Source: Owenia fusiformis (Eukaryota > Annelida > Polychaeta > Sabellida > Oweniidae). Taken from it: a stretch of DNA of 64,000 nucleotides. The DNA is taken from NCBI GenBank assembly GCA_903813345.2, contig CAIIXF020000004.1, positions 27,715,486 through 27,779,485 on the forward strand. Direction: 5' to 3'. Made by a program: the position numbers and the translations under genes. Below the pieces are notes generated by a model. It ran no database searches. It saw nothing but the letters and a program-made list of their open reading frames with translations, and was not told the DNA's origin. How positions within the stretch are numbered: the first letter of the stretch is position 1; every line of letters starts with the position of its first letter. This document shows positions 63,670 to 64,000 of the stretch, piece by piece.

Positions 63670-63876
63670 CATGTTACTGGAAACCCTGGGGAGGCTATAC
63701 AAAATACGGACGTTGTGTTGAAAAAGGTCCGTCAACGCAACAATGCTATAAACCTGGTATTTCAACATGTTATCGAATACGGCAATGTCACTGCACAGTA
63801 CCTGGATATCGTGGTCCAGGATATTGTAGTGGGTCTTCGAAAGAGTATAAAACAAAGCCATGCTGTCTGCCACCAA
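63670..63876 (+). CDS. Cysteine-rich domain exon (copy B), symmetrical phase 1-1
   Basis: The acceptor ATTTCTAAAG and donor GTAGGT bound an exon of 207 bases in the same phase (1-1) as copy A, and its first bases (CA) are the same. It encodes CYWKPWGGYTKYGRC, STQQCYKPGISTC, YRIRQCHC, PGYRGPGYC and KEYKTKPCCLPP: nine Cys, with W-x2-W at the start and EYKT...CC-x-PP at the end as in copy A. Copy A's CKVKRTCQRCGYY aligns with CYRIRQCHC...GY here. A long proline run is absent. Further copies probably lie beyond the right edge. A minus-strand frame (63664-63978) is a shadow. Confidence 0.6.
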
Positions 63877-64000
63877 GTAGGTGAACATATTACAGTATAG
63901 TTTCTTTTGGCTGATTTTAATATTCAAAATATGAAGTAAAGATGAAACTTGATGTTCAATTTTTACATGGTATTTCAAATTTTCAGGACTTTCATTTAAT

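Noticed and set aside
63670-63876. Calling the cysteine-rich exons a venom toxin
   Set aside because: Cysteine richness and a signal peptide alone do not show toxicity; the domain matches no toxin pattern that I recognise.

Overview
The window reads as nuclear DNA of an animal, most likely a marine invertebrate. It is AT-rich and intron-rich (GTAAGT/AG junctions) and crowded with dispersed repeats, long foldback elements, minisatellites and mostly dead transposons. The phylum cannot be fixed from the sequence. Most open frames are fragments or antisense shadows of repeats, and no bacterial or viral gene organisation is seen.

Layout. 0-6.5 kb: foldback (MITE-like) elements, a repeat built on CCCGCGAATTT, and two exon-like pieces of transposon-like proteins. 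6.7-8.4 kb: the 3' half of a dead LINE, followed by two unrecognised open frames. 10.7-11.0 kb: a piggyBac transposase remnant with one catalytic Asp changed to Asn. 12.5-14.8 kb: decayed ORFs and tandem duplications. 17-24.3 kb: exon-like pieces, namely a minisatellite-coding frame, a BED-like fragment, two C2H2 fingers with DUF6589-like sequence, and an exon series ending in a stretch that resembles a MADS-box core. 25.5-28 kb: repeats. 28.9-32.2 kb: a six-exon protein-kinase-like gene with visible TATA and CCAAT elements, an HGD catalytic loop, DFA in place of DFG, and a one-base break in a G run. 32.4-38.0 kb: a nearly complete but inactivated Helentron (Helitron2-type) encoding a Rep (HUH) domain, a PIF1-like helicase and an apurinic-type endonuclease, with a tandem array of small hairpins at its 3' side. 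38.4-39.2 kb: repeats rich in GCCATTTT. 40.66-45.18 kb (minus strand): a LINE with an intact 1310-codon EN-RT-RNase H-zinc-knuckle ORF2 and a 5'-truncated, frameshifted gag-like ORF1. 45.2-48 kb: small foldbacks. 48.29-50.79 kb: a minisatellite of 127-bp higher-order units built from 13-bp subunits, full of GTGAGT. 51.4-52.65 kb: a pair of tRNA-Asp-like SINE heads. 54.3 kb to the right edge: a putative secreted cysteine-rich gene made of a signal-peptide exon and at least two related symmetrical phase 1-1 cysteine exons. Its introns hold two large foldbacks and, on the opposite strand, a three-exon Crypton-like tyrosine recombinase gene.

The host genes with the best support are the kinase-like gene and the cysteine-rich secreted gene. 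The clearest mobile elements are the minus-strand LINE and the Helentron. The cysteine-rich exon family is the best candidate for something undescribed. The Helentron hairpin array, the splice-donor-like minisatellite and the long hairpin-forming repeats inside introns are the other signals worth following.
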